DNA from: a bacterium
Lineage (GTDB): Bacteria; UBP13; UBA5359
Direction of reading: 5' to 3'
Assembly: GCA_028699365.1 (NCBI GenBank)
Contig: JAQVUQ010000145.1
Span: 1 to 6,934, forward strand
Length of the DNA stretch: 6,934 bases
A model generated the notes under the pieces. It worked only from the letters and a program-made list of their open reading frames with translations, was not told the origin of the DNA and ran no database searches. Positions 1-6,180 of the stretch are shown here, in pieces (position 1 is the first letter of the stretch; every line of letters begins with the position of its first letter). The translations under genes and the position numbers were made by a program.

Positions 1-1394
1 GAGATAGGCCCGTAGGTATCCATGGCGAGGATAAATCCGGTGGTGGTCAGAAGACCTAGTCCGGAAAGGGCAATGCCGTAAGCCGACAGTGCCAGATCGC
101 CGCCGAAGATGGCGGCGGAGGCCGCTATGGTGGCGGCTATGGCCACTACCGACCAGACGCTGCTCTCAAGGCCGAGCGCAAAGCCGGAAAGGAGCATGGT
201 GGCGGCACCGGTTCTGGTGCTGTCGGCAATCTCGCAAACCGGAGCGCACTCGGTAGAAGTGAAATACTCGGTCAGTTTGCCGATGACCATGGCCAGAATG
301 ATACCGGTCAACGTGGCAAAGAAGAACCGCCAGTCGGGCAATCCCGTGACAGGGTTCTTAAGGTAGAAATAGTTGACCAGCCCAAAGCCGATGACCGAGA
401 CAACGCCCGCGATCCAGAAGCCCTGATTGATGGGGCGCATCGGATCCATATCAGCATCATCCTTGCCGCGCACTGAGGCTATACCGATAATGGAGCCGAA
501 AACTCCCACGGCACGCACCAGCAGAGGATAGAGGATGAGCTTCAGGGCAAAGGCAGAGGCCAAAGCCGTCCCGCCGTACTTGAGCACAAAGCCCTTATCC
601 GCCAGTGTGGCGGCACCAAGAATGATGGCAGCCACAAGAGTTACTTCATAGCTCTCGAAAACGTCAGCCGCCATTCCGGCACAGTCGCCCACGTTGTCTC
701 CGACATTGTCGGCGATGGTAGCAGCGTTGCGCGGGTCATCCTCAGGGATGCCCTGCTCAATCTTGCCGACCAGATCGGCGCCTACATCGGCCGCCTTGGT
801 GAAGATGCCGCCGCCGACACGCATGAAGAGCGCTGCCAGGCAGCCGCCGAAGCCGAAGCCGACCAGAACCTTCATGGCATCCTGCTTGAAGATCATGAAG
901 ATAACGGTGGCACCCAGCAGGCCGAGGCCTACCGTGAACATGCCGGACACGCCGCCGGCCTGGAAGGCCGTCTCAAGCGCCTTCTTGTAGCTGCTCAACG
1001 CAGCCGTGGCAACCTTGCCGTTGGCACGCGTAGCCAGCGTCATTCCCACCACTCCGGCACCGAAAGAGGCCAGAGATCCCAGCAGGAAGGCAACGGCTAT
1101 ACCCATCGGTATGACCATGTTGCCCGGAAAGACAGGACGATAAAGGACAAACAATCCGATAGTGATGGCCATAAGGAACCATACCAATGTCTTGAACTGG
1201 CGTCCCAGGTAGGCAGCAGAGCCTTCCTGAATGGCCTTGGTCACCGGAAGCATTTCCTCCCTGGTGGGCTGCTTCAGGACTCTCCTCATCAGGACGAGGC
1301 CGTAGAACAGCGCCACAAAGGCGGAGGCCAGAACCACCCAGAGCAATTTATACTCCAGTGGTCCTAACGCAGGCAGAGTAATTGATGTTTCCAC
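1..1394 (-). CDS. hppA: Membrane-bound ion-translocating pyrophosphatase (partial, N-terminal 464 residues)
   Basis: Integral membrane enzyme that hydrolyses pyrophosphate and pumps H+ or Na+ out across the cytoplasmic membrane. The visible product is largely hydrophobic, with many membrane segments. Residues 194-213 carry the family's substrate-binding signature (GGGIFTKAADVGADLVGK), followed by the acidic Mg-PPi site around 216-244 (EDDPRN, DNVGDNVGDCAGMAAD). Residues 246-250 read FESYE; E247 sits where the conserved ion-gate glutamate lies in many prokaryotic members. The family is usually about 650-750 residues, so roughly the last third is missing and no stop is seen. The window ends at the motif MDTYGPI, just before the stretch whose Ala/Lys residue separates K+-dependent from K+-independent enzymes, so neither K+ dependence nor ion specificity can be read here. 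The GTG start is firm: an in-frame TAA lies directly before it and a G-rich ribosome site stands upstream. Transcribed divergently from dedA. Confidence 0.96.
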   Translation of the reverse strand, partial: METSITLPALGPLEYKLLWVVLASAFVALFYGLVLMRRVLKQPTREEMLPVTKAIQEGSAAYLGRQFKTLVWFLMAITIGLFVLYRPVFPGNMVIPMGIAVAFLLGSLASFGAGVVGMTLATRANGKVATAALSSYKKALETAFQAGGVSGMFTVGLGLLGATVIFMIFKQDAMKVLVGFGFGGCLAALFMRVGGGIFTKAADVGADLVGKIEQGIPEDDPRNAATIADNVGDNVGDCAGMAADVFESYEVTLVAAIILGAATLADKGFVLKYGGTALASAFALKLILYPLLVRAVGVFGSIIGIASVRGKDDADMDPMRPINQGFWIAGVVSVIGFGLVNYFYLKNPVTGLPDWRFFFATLTGIILAMVIGKLTEYFTSTECAPVCEIADSTRTGAATMLLSGFALGLESSVWSVVAIAATIAASAAIFGGDLALSAYGIALSGLGLLTTTGFILAMDTYGPI

Positions 1395-1400
1395 TTACTG

Positions 1401-1409
1401 ATCCCCCCC
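1401..1409 (-). promoter_or_regulatory. G-tract ribosome binding site of hppA
   Basis: On the minus strand seven consecutive G followed by AT end seven bases before the GTG start of hppA. It is a Shine-Dalgarno-like site, but a pure G run rather than a standard AGGAGG. Together with the in-frame TAA just before the GTG it fixes the start codon. Confidence 0.55.
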
Positions 1410-1434
1410 AAAGGTAATAGGCAAAACCCTGTAT

Positions 1435-1463
1435 ATGCTACCTCCGCTGAACAAATGTGTCAA
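1435..1463 (-). promoter_or_regulatory. Sigma-70 type promoter of hppA
   Basis: On the minus strand a perfect -35 hexamer TTGACA (1463-1458) is followed after exactly 17 bases by TAGCAT (1440-1435), which matches four of six bases of the -10 consensus. Transcription would start near 1428 and give a leader of about 34 bases before the GTG codon. No operator or riboswitch is visible in that short leader. Confidence 0.65.
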
Positions 1464-1583
1464 GACCTATTTTCACGCAATGGCATACTCCGTGCAGAAG
1501 AGAAGGGGAAAGTGCTGTGCAAACAGAAGATAGTACGTTAAAATGGAGCGTAATTGCCCGACAGGCATGACTACTGACAATAG

Positions 1584-1589
1584 TATAAT
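1584..1589 (+). promoter_or_regulatory. Possible -10 box (TATAAT) upstream of dedA
   Basis: A perfect TATAAT lies 15 bases before the dedA ATG, but no good -35 hexamer stands 16-18 bases upstream. A start about seven bases downstream would exclude the GGAG ribosome site at 1590-1593 and give an almost leaderless mRNA. An alternative -10, TAAAAT at 1539-1544 (five of six), also has only a weak -35 but would yield a leader of about 54 bases that keeps the ribosome site. Which is used cannot be decided from sequence. Confidence 0.3.
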
Positions 1590-1604
1590 GGAGCAGCAAT
1601 ATTT

Positions 1605-2288
1605 ATGGAACTGATGGAGTTCTTTCTTCACATCGACAAACATCTTAACACTATCGTATCTAACTACGGCGCCTGGGCCTACCTGGTGCTCTTTCTCATA
1701 GTATTCTGCGAGACAGGATTGGTGGCAACGCCGTTTCTGCCCGGAGACTGGCTTCTCTTCGTAGCCGGTTCCCTGGCTGCAGCAGGCAGCCTGGATCCGG
1801 TGCTGCTGCTGATTATCTTCAACATCGCCGCCGTTACCGGTAATGCAGTCAATTACTTTATAGGATATTCCATAGGGCCCCGAATGCTAGGCCGCAAATC
1901 GCGCTTTCTCAAGAAGGAATACCTTGAAAGAACCCATCAATTCTATGAGCGTTACGGCGGCAGGACCATAATAATCGCCAGGTTCATTCCCATAGTCAGA
2001 ACCTTCGCACCCTTCATGGCCGGAGTGGGCCAGATGACGCCCTGGCGCTATACCTACTACAATATACTGGGCAGTGTCTCCTGGGTAACTATCTTCGTGC
2101 TGGGCGGTTACTACTTCAGCACCCTGCCCCTGATAAAGAACAACCTCTCGATAGTGGTCGTCTTCATCACCCTCTTCTCCGTTGCCCCCATAGCGGTGGA
2201 TCTTCTGAAACGCAGAAGGGAATTGGCACTGTCCAGGAAGCATGCATCCGGACGGATAGCTGTCGAACCGGATCAGAACGAAGGGTAA
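1605..2288 (+). CDS. DedA-family (VTT domain) membrane protein
   Basis: A 227-residue inner-membrane protein of the DedA superfamily. Members depend on the proton motive force and have been linked to undecaprenyl-phosphate or phospholipid translocation, membrane homeostasis and drug resistance. The family signatures are present in order: FCETGLVATPFLPGDWLL (34-51), GNAVNYFIGYSIG (79-91), FYERYGG (113-119) and ARFIPIVRTFAPFMAGVGQM (125-144). E36, D48, R126 and R132 have the same mutual spacing as the functionally essential E39, D51, R130 and R136 of E. coli YqjA, so an active transporter is likely. Hydrophobic stretches fall near 24-42, 48-60, 65-90, 120-140 and 150-200, and the C-terminus is basic and cytoplasmic. 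The length is normal. The ATG at 1605 has GGAG 11 bases upstream; a second in-frame ATG at 1614 is possible. The gene is divergent from hppA and convergent with the LmeA-like gene, 16 bases away, with no clear terminator between. The particular DedA subgroup is not determined. Confidence 0.94.
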   Translation: MELMEFFLHIDKHLNTIVSNYGAWAYLVLFLIVFCETGLVATPFLPGDWLLFVAGSLAAAGSLDPVLLLIIFNIAAVTGNAVNYFIGYSIGPRMLGRKSRFLKKEYLERTHQFYERYGGRTIIIARFIPIVRTFAPFMAGVGQMTPWRYTYYNILGSVSWVTIFVLGGYYFSTLPLIKNNLSIVVVFITLFSVAPIAVDLLKRRRELALSRKHASGRIAVEPDQNEG

Positions 2289-2304
2289 GGGTCACACAAT
2301 ACTT

Positions 2305-3018
2305 TCAGAATTTCCCCAGATAACCTTCGGCCTCGCCGCTGATAACCACCGTTCTTTCCTGAAGAGCCAGCTTTTTGATACGCACGGTAAAGGGGAGGGC
2401 GGAGGCGTCAAAAACGGGATTATAACCCGCAAGAATCTTTTCCGCCAGCTTTGGGGGAACAGGCAGCTTGCTGACATGCAGTCCGGTGAGTTTGAAGCTT
2501 ACCTGGCGTTCATTGTCGGGCACAAGATAGCCGTCGGCGGCGATGCGCACTTTCAGGCCGGATATGGAACGCAGCGTGGACAGAGTAAGGCCGCTCTCTT
2601 TTATCGTCACATCCGCCTGATCATCATATTTATGACGCAGAAAATCACGGAGATCATCCTGATCCAACTCGATCTGAAAAGCGGTTTCGGCTATGCTGTC
2701 GACACTCTTACGCTTAATATCGGCCTTAATGTCTCTGGCATCGATAACTATACGTTTGATCACAGGCATGGCATCCGGCCTCACCCGGGTGCCTTCGATG
2801 TGGAGACGGCCGATCTTTCCTCGTAGAAGGGAGGATGCAGGGGTATCCATAAGACTGACTTCATAGCTGTCTGCCGGGCCGATAGCCGACGGCAGCTTAG
2901 CCTTGATCTGAGCCTCTATGTAATTGCTGACAGGGCCGCAACCGGACTCCGCCACCAATGCAGCCAAACCGGTAAGAATGGCAAAGCCCATTAAAGCTTT
3001 GCCCGATGATAATCTCAT
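2305..3018 (-). CDS. LmeA/DUF2993-like extracytoplasmic protein
   Basis: A 237-residue predicted exported or membrane-anchored protein. Residues 8-24 form a hydrophobic N-terminal signal or anchor. The rest resembles the DUF2993/LmeA family in layout: an early amphipathic helix (30-43), a long beta-rich body with alternating hydrophobics, an ELDQDDLRDFL segment (117-127) like the family's conserved xxDLxxxL motif, then a region rich in Leu and Pro (KLPVPPKLAEKILAGYNPVF, 185-204) and a final ALPFTVRIKKLALQERTVVISGE stretch split around residue 210. Mycobacterial LmeA binds phospholipids in the periplasm; lipid binding here is inferred by resemblance only. C27 follows ESG, a poor lipobox because -3 is Glu, so lipoprotein status is doubtful. 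It is the last gene of the ABC operon, starting 10 bases after the TPR-parvulin gene with only a weak GAAGAG-type ribosome site, which suggests translational coupling. Family assignment is from pattern memory and is moderate. Confidence 0.72.
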   Translation of the reverse strand: MRLSSGKALMGFAILTGLAALVAESGCGPVSNYIEAQIKAKLPSAIGPADSYEVSLMDTPASSLLRGKIGRLHIEGTRVRPDAMPVIKRIVIDARDIKADIKRKSVDSIAETAFQIELDQDDLRDFLRHKYDDQADVTIKESGLTLSTLRSISGLKVRIAADGYLVPDNERQVSFKLTGLHVSKLPVPPKLAEKILAGYNPVFDASALPFTVRIKKLALQERTVVISGEAEGYLGKF

Positions 3019-3028
3019 CTCTTCAGCT

Positions 3029-4270
3029 TCACTTCTTTTCCAGGCCTTTTATTTCAGGAACGCCCCACCTGTAGCCTGCCGCAAGTTTACTCTTGACGTT
3101 AGCCTGGATCTTACCTTCCACCAGCGCGTCTCTAACCTGAGTCCTGACCTCTTTCAAGCTCTTCAGCCGGGCCGGAATGCGTTTCTCGAGCTTTATTACA
3201 TGATACCCGAACTTGGTTTTCACGATGCCGCTGACTTGCCCTTCCTTGAGAGCAAAAGCAGCCTGATCGAACTCCGGCACCATCTGTCCCCTGGGGAAGA
3301 GCCCCAGGCTGCCTCCGGTTTCGTGCGTTCCCTTATCGATAGAGAGTTTGCCTGCCAAAGCAACAAAGTCCTCGCCCTTTTTCAACCTGTCCAGCACCTT
3401 GACGGCCGCATCCCGACTGCTTACCAGAATATGACGGGCGCTGATCTTCTCCTGATCCATATAGGTGTCTTTGTGGGCATTGTAATAAGCGCTGATCTCC
3501 GGCTCGGAAACGGGTATCTTATCCGCCAGGCACTTCTCCCATTCCTGGCCTCTGTTCCTCAGCTTATACTGGGGAACACCTGTGCGGTACTCGCCCTTCA
3601 CCAGCCGGGAATAATTGCCGAAAGCCGGAGCGCAATCCCCCTCGGCTATGCATTCTTTCCACAGCTTCTTGGACTCCTCTATCCGTCCCAGCCTCTCCAG
3701 GGTATGAGCTATCATATGGCGCACGTAATGAGGATGATCCTTTATGGCGTAGGCGGCCTCAAACTCCGGCAGCGCACGCTGGTAATCCAACTGCCTGTCA
3801 AAGCGGTTCCATCCAAGCTCAAAATGAAGATCGTAAATATCGGGATTGTACTCGATGCCTTTGGCCAGGAACTCGTCTCCCTGCCGGATCATCTGCTCTT
3901 TCACTTTGATATCGGTAGCCGGCACGCTTATATTGTAGCCGAAGTGCCAGGCGCCGACGGACCAGACCTGAATGAACTTGGGATCAAGACGAGCAACCAG
4001 CGTTATAGTAGGCACAAGGCGCTGCCAATCTCCGGAATGGAAGAAGGAATCCATGGTCACCCAGAGATAATCGGCCGTAATCTCCCTGAAAGCGCCCACC
4101 ATGCCGCCCAGAATCTGATCCGACGGCGACAGATTTTCCGGCAGCATATCGTATCTGGTCCGATCGGTCTCGATATTATTCTTGACTAACGCCGTCACGA
4201 TAAAAACGACGACCAGAGCCAGAAGATAGAGCTTCTGCGCTTTGCTTACGGTTTTTGACAGGCTCCCCAT
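3029..4270 (-). CDS. Membrane-anchored TPR protein fused to a parvulin-type peptidyl-prolyl isomerase
   Basis: A 413-residue predicted single-pass protein with two parts. Residues 13-30 are a transmembrane anchor preceded by a short Lys-containing cytoplasmic tail, so the bulk should lie outside the membrane. Residues about 55-215 are helical with TPR-like units (about 82-114, 125-157 and 163-212). The segment FREITADYLW (61-70) and the VWSVGAWHFGYNIS stretch (102-115) resemble a TPR protein found beside ABC-2 transporters in Planctomycetes-like genomes. Residues about 245-365 are a parvulin/SurA-like rotamase domain: helical lead-in SEPEISAYYNAHKD (245-258), ARHILV with H280, GGSLGLFPRGQMVPEFD (319-335) and FGYHVIKLE with H357. 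A C-terminal helix typical of SurA/PrsA proteins follows (370-397). The expected role is folding or assembly of exported protein, or of the transporter's own partners. It starts 3 bases after the permease stop, inside the ABC operon. The fusion is clear in sequence; the client is unknown. Confidence 0.88.
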   Translation of the reverse strand: MGSLSKTVSKAQKLYLLALVVVFIVTALVKNNIETDRTRYDMLPENLSPSDQILGGMVGAFREITADYLWVTMDSFFHSGDWQRLVPTITLVARLDPKFIQVWSVGAWHFGYNISVPATDIKVKEQMIRQGDEFLAKGIEYNPDIYDLHFELGWNRFDRQLDYQRALPEFEAAYAIKDHPHYVRHMIAHTLERLGRIEESKKLWKECIAEGDCAPAFGNYSRLVKGEYRTGVPQYKLRNRGQEWEKCLADKIPVSEPEISAYYNAHKDTYMDQEKISARHILVSSRDAAVKVLDRLKKGEDFVALAGKLSIDKGTHETGGSLGLFPRGQMVPEFDQAAFALKEGQVSGIVKTKFGYHVIKLEKRIPARLKSLKEVRTQVRDALVEGKIQANVKSKLAAGYRWGVPEIKGLEKK

Positions 4271-4273
4271 GCC

Positions 4274-5035
4274 TCACACTTCCTTTTCATGGAAGAACAT
4301 GCCGGCAACTATCAAGAGTGCCGCTGAAAACAGAAGGCCGTAGATTATGGCCTTCAGGACATAAAGCCCGGGAACGGCATCACCATGCAGAACCTGGGAT
4401 CTGATGTTGAAGATCTCAAAATTGGGTATCAGATAGCCGAAACCCTTGACGGCCACTTTGAGCAGCGGCGAATCCGAACGCCCGCCCAGGTATTGCAGGG
4501 AATCGGACGAACTGCCCATGATATAGAAGAAAATCGTCAATACCACGCTGAGAGTGGAGGACGCAAAAGTCGAAAAGGTCACGGCCATGGCCAGAACTAC
4601 CAGCAGTTCAAAGAAGGTCAGTATTATGGCCAGCATGGCGACAGGCGACAGGGTATGCTCCTTGAAGAAGATCAGTCCCATAAAGACCAGTCCCATCAGC
4701 AGCACCATAACCAGCACCGCCAGCGCCGCCCCCAGATACTTGCCCACGACTACTTCCAGACGTCTGACGGGCTTGGACAGGATGGTGTAGATGATACGCT
4801 TCTCTATCTCCGCCGGTATCAGGGACATGCCCAGAAACGTGGATATCAGCAGGCCGAAAATCAGCAAGCCGGTCAGTCCCACGTCCTTGACCATACGTAT
4901 CTCCTCACCGCCGGAGAAATAGGTGAAGAGGAGAGAGCTGCCGATGAAAATAAAGGCGAAGACCAGAAGAACCAGAAGGACCTTCTTCCTTATGGCCTCT
5001 TTGAAAGTGGTCATTGCCAGAGCTGCTGCTTTCAA
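4274..5035 (-). CDS. ABC-2 type transporter permease
   Basis: A 253-residue polytopic membrane protein, the membrane half of the ABC transporter encoded with the ATPase just upstream. About six hydrophobic segments are visible (near 19-40, 52-72, 98-124, 133-157, 160-174 and 222-247). Between the second and third lies the hallmark of this ABC-2/NosY-like family, IPAEIEKRIIYTILSKPVRR (73-92) followed by GKYLG (98-102), which forms the coupling region facing the ATPase. The start is a TTG overlapping the ATPase stop in TTGA, with a strong GGGAGG nine bases upstream. The first ATG, at codon 8 (5014), has no ribosome site, so TTG is preferred. The protein is short and single-domain, so the transporter is probably a dimer of this subunit with two ATPases. 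The substrate cannot be read from sequence. The partners downstream suggest an envelope role, as inference. Confidence 0.93.
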   Translation of the reverse strand: MKAAALAMTTFKEAIRKKVLLVLLVFAFIFIGSSLLFTYFSGGEEIRMVKDVGLTGLLIFGLLISTFLGMSLIPAEIEKRIIYTILSKPVRRLEVVVGKYLGAALAVLVMVLLMGLVFMGLIFFKEHTLSPVAMLAIILTFFELLVVLAMAVTFSTFASSTLSVVLTIFFYIMGSSSDSLQYLGGRSDSPLLKVAVKGFGYLIPNFEIFNIRSQVLHGDAVPGLYVLKAIIYGLLFSAALLIVAGMFFHEKEV

Positions 5036-5964
5036 CTTGCCTTACCTCCCTTGACGATGGAAACGAAGAGGTCTTCCAGCGACCGGCGACGATCTGCCAT
5101 AGATACGAGGACCGCACTGCTGCCTCGCACGATATCGATAACTTTATCGGCGTTGACACGGCTGTCTACGGTCACCAGAGCTTCCTGGCTGTCCAGAACC
5201 GATATGCTGACGGAGGCCTCTTTGATACGACTCAGCAATTCTTCGTTAAACCCGCGCACTACCATCTCCAGTTCGCCTTCGATACTGAGAAGCTCCTCCA
5301 TCGTGCCCATGCGCAACAGATTGCCTTTGTGAATAACGGCTACGCGGTCACAGACCATTTCAACCTCGTTCAACAGGTGCGAGCAGTAAAGGATGCTCTT
5401 TCCTTCCTTCTTCAACCTGAGAATGAGATCCCTGATCTCGATGCGTCCCAGAGGGTCCAACCCGGACGTAGGCTCGTCGAGTATGAGCAGCTTGGGATCG
5501 CTGATCAGCGCCTGGGCCAGGCCCACACGTTGCAGCATACCCTTGGAGAACTTGCGCAGTTGCAGTTTGCGGGCGCCTGAGAGTCCCACTATTTCCAGAA
5601 GCTCGTCGGATCTGCGCTTTATGGCGGCGGAATGCAAACCGGAGAGTTTGCCGTAAAATGACAACAACTCTTCCGGAGTAAGGAAGTCGTAGTAATAAGG
5701 GCCTTCCGGGAGATAGCCGATGAGGTTCTTGACCGCAACATCCCCCACAGGCTTGTCATATATCCAGGCCTTGCCTTTGGACGGCCTGTAAAGACCCAGA
5801 AGAAGCTTTATAGTCGTGGTCTTTCCAGCCCCGTTGGGCCCCACGAATCCGAAGGTTTCACCATCGGATATACTGATACTCAAATCATTAAGAGTGACCG
5901 CCTTATTACCCCAGAAATTGAGATAATACTTGGTCAGCCCCTCAGTCCTGACTACATCGGCCAA
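5032..5964 (-). CDS. ABC transporter ATP-binding protein (ABC-2/drug-export type)
   Basis: Cytoplasmic ATPase of 310 residues that powers the permease encoded next. In numbering from the chosen TTG start the motifs are Walker A GPNGAGKTT (42-50), GYLPEGPYYYDFLTPEE (84-100) in the Q-loop region with the LPE variant common in ABC-2 ATPases, signature FSKGMLQR (139-146), Walker B LLILDEP with D163 and E164 plus D-loop SGLDP, and H-loop SHLLNE with H196. All catalytic residues are intact. A C-terminal extension of about 90 residues after the nucleotide-binding domain is typical of this exporter group. The frame stays open to a TTG at 6003 and an ATG at 5997, but neither has a ribosome site. The TTG at 5964 has GGAGGTG eight bases upstream and gives the usual ADVVRTEGLTKYY family N-terminus, so it is preferred. 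First gene of a four-gene operon; its stop overlaps the permease start by four bases. Confidence 0.95.
   Translation of the reverse strand: MADVVRTEGLTKYYLNFWGNKAVTLNDLSISISDGETFGFVGPNGAGKTTTIKLLLGLYRPSKGKAWIYDKPVGDVAVKNLIGYLPEGPYYYDFLTPEELLSFYGKLSGLHSAAIKRRSDELLEIVGLSGARKLQLRKFSKGMLQRVGLAQALISDPKLLILDEPTSGLDPLGRIEIRDLILRLKKEGKSILYCSHLLNEVEMVCDRVAVIHKGNLLRMGTMEELLSIEGELEMVVRGFNEELLSRIKEASVSISVLDSQEALVTVDSRVNADKVIDIVRGSSAVLVSMADRRRSLEDLFVSIVKGGKAS
5045..5050 (-). promoter_or_regulatory. Ribosome binding site deciding the TTG start of the permease
   Basis: GGGAGG on the minus strand, inside the last codons of the ATPase gene, stands nine bases before the TTG at 5035. It supports this TTG over the ATG seven codons downstream, which has no such site. 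Confidence 0.65.
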
Positions 5965-5972
5965 AGGGACAG

Positions 5973-5983
5973 CACCTCCCCCC
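5973..5983 (-). promoter_or_regulatory. Strong ribosome binding site of the ABC ATPase gene
   Basis: GGGGGGAGGTG on the minus strand ends eight bases before the TTG at 5964. It is the best Shine-Dalgarno sequence in the window and argues that translation begins at this TTG, not at the in-frame ATG at 5997, which would place the site inside the gene. Confidence 0.6.
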
Positions 5984-6013
5984 GAAGATGGCGTCATCCG
6001 CAAAAAGATCGCC

Positions 6014-6039
6014 GCCCGGCCAGGAAACTGTTCCCGGGC
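6014..6039 (-). promoter_or_regulatory. GC-rich hairpin in the leader of the ABC operon
   Basis: A perfect six-base inverted repeat GCCCGG / CCGGGC, with an inner GAA/TTC continuation, lies between the operon promoter and the ATPase start. Seven bases after the stem, on the minus strand, comes a run of five T (6006-6002). It could be a weak attenuator or a stabilising leader structure. The gap between stem and T-run is larger than in a standard intrinsic terminator, so function is uncertain. Confidence 0.35.
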
Positions 6040-6082
6040 ATAATCCCCTTGCGGGCGTTAAAGCCTTGTGATGACAAACAAA

Positions 6083-6111
6083 AGTGTACTATCGGGTTCA
6101 CCCTTTGTCAA
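6083..6111 (-). promoter_or_regulatory. Sigma-70 type promoter of the ABC operon
   Basis: On the minus strand a perfect TTGACA (6111-6106), a 17-base spacer and TACACT (6088-6083; four of six consensus bases) form a good housekeeping promoter in the gap between the SIS-domain gene and the ATPase gene. Transcription would start near 6076, giving a leader of about 110 bases that includes the GC-rich hairpin. Its presence indicates that the operon can be expressed independently of the SIS gene upstream. Confidence 0.7.
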
Positions 6112-6127
6112 TAAGAAGTTGACATGG

Positions 6128-6150
6128 GCCTGCCGGGCCGTAAAGCAGGC
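6128..6150 (-). terminator. Possible terminator hairpin after the SIS-domain gene
   Basis: Inverted repeat GCCTGC / GCAGGC with an 11-base loop, about 30 bases after the stop of the SIS-domain gene and just before the ABC operon promoter. No T-run follows, so it is at best a weak or factor-assisted terminator. The position fits but the sequence does not prove it. Confidence 0.2.
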
Positions 6151-6180
6151 AGTTTATGCTACAGCGGACGATAGGCGATC

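Noticed and set aside
694-990. Open frames on the plus strand at 109-366 and 694-990
   Set aside because: Both are antisense to hppA, whose minus-strand frame is continuous across the region and carries the pyrophosphatase signature motifs.
2279-2329. Inverted repeat CGAAGG ... CCTTCG between the convergent dedA and LmeA-like genes
   Set aside because: The arms are only six to nine bases with a loop of about 39 bases, extend into both coding regions and have no T-run; not convincing as a bidirectional terminator.
2938-2941. Lipoprotein processing site at C27 of the LmeA-like protein
   Set aside because: The residues before the cysteine are E-S-G; Glu at -3 does not fit the lipobox, so a plain signal or anchor helix is the safer reading.
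2924-4189. A 421-codon open frame on the plus strand
   Set aside because: It lies antisense over the TPR-parvulin gene, whose product has clear domain motifs. The plus-strand product has no recognisable domain, and its length reflects the codon use of the real gene.
4385-5332. A 315-codon open frame on the plus strand
   Set aside because: Antisense to the permease and ATPase genes. The product is a low-complexity Gln/His-rich sequence typical of a shadow frame.
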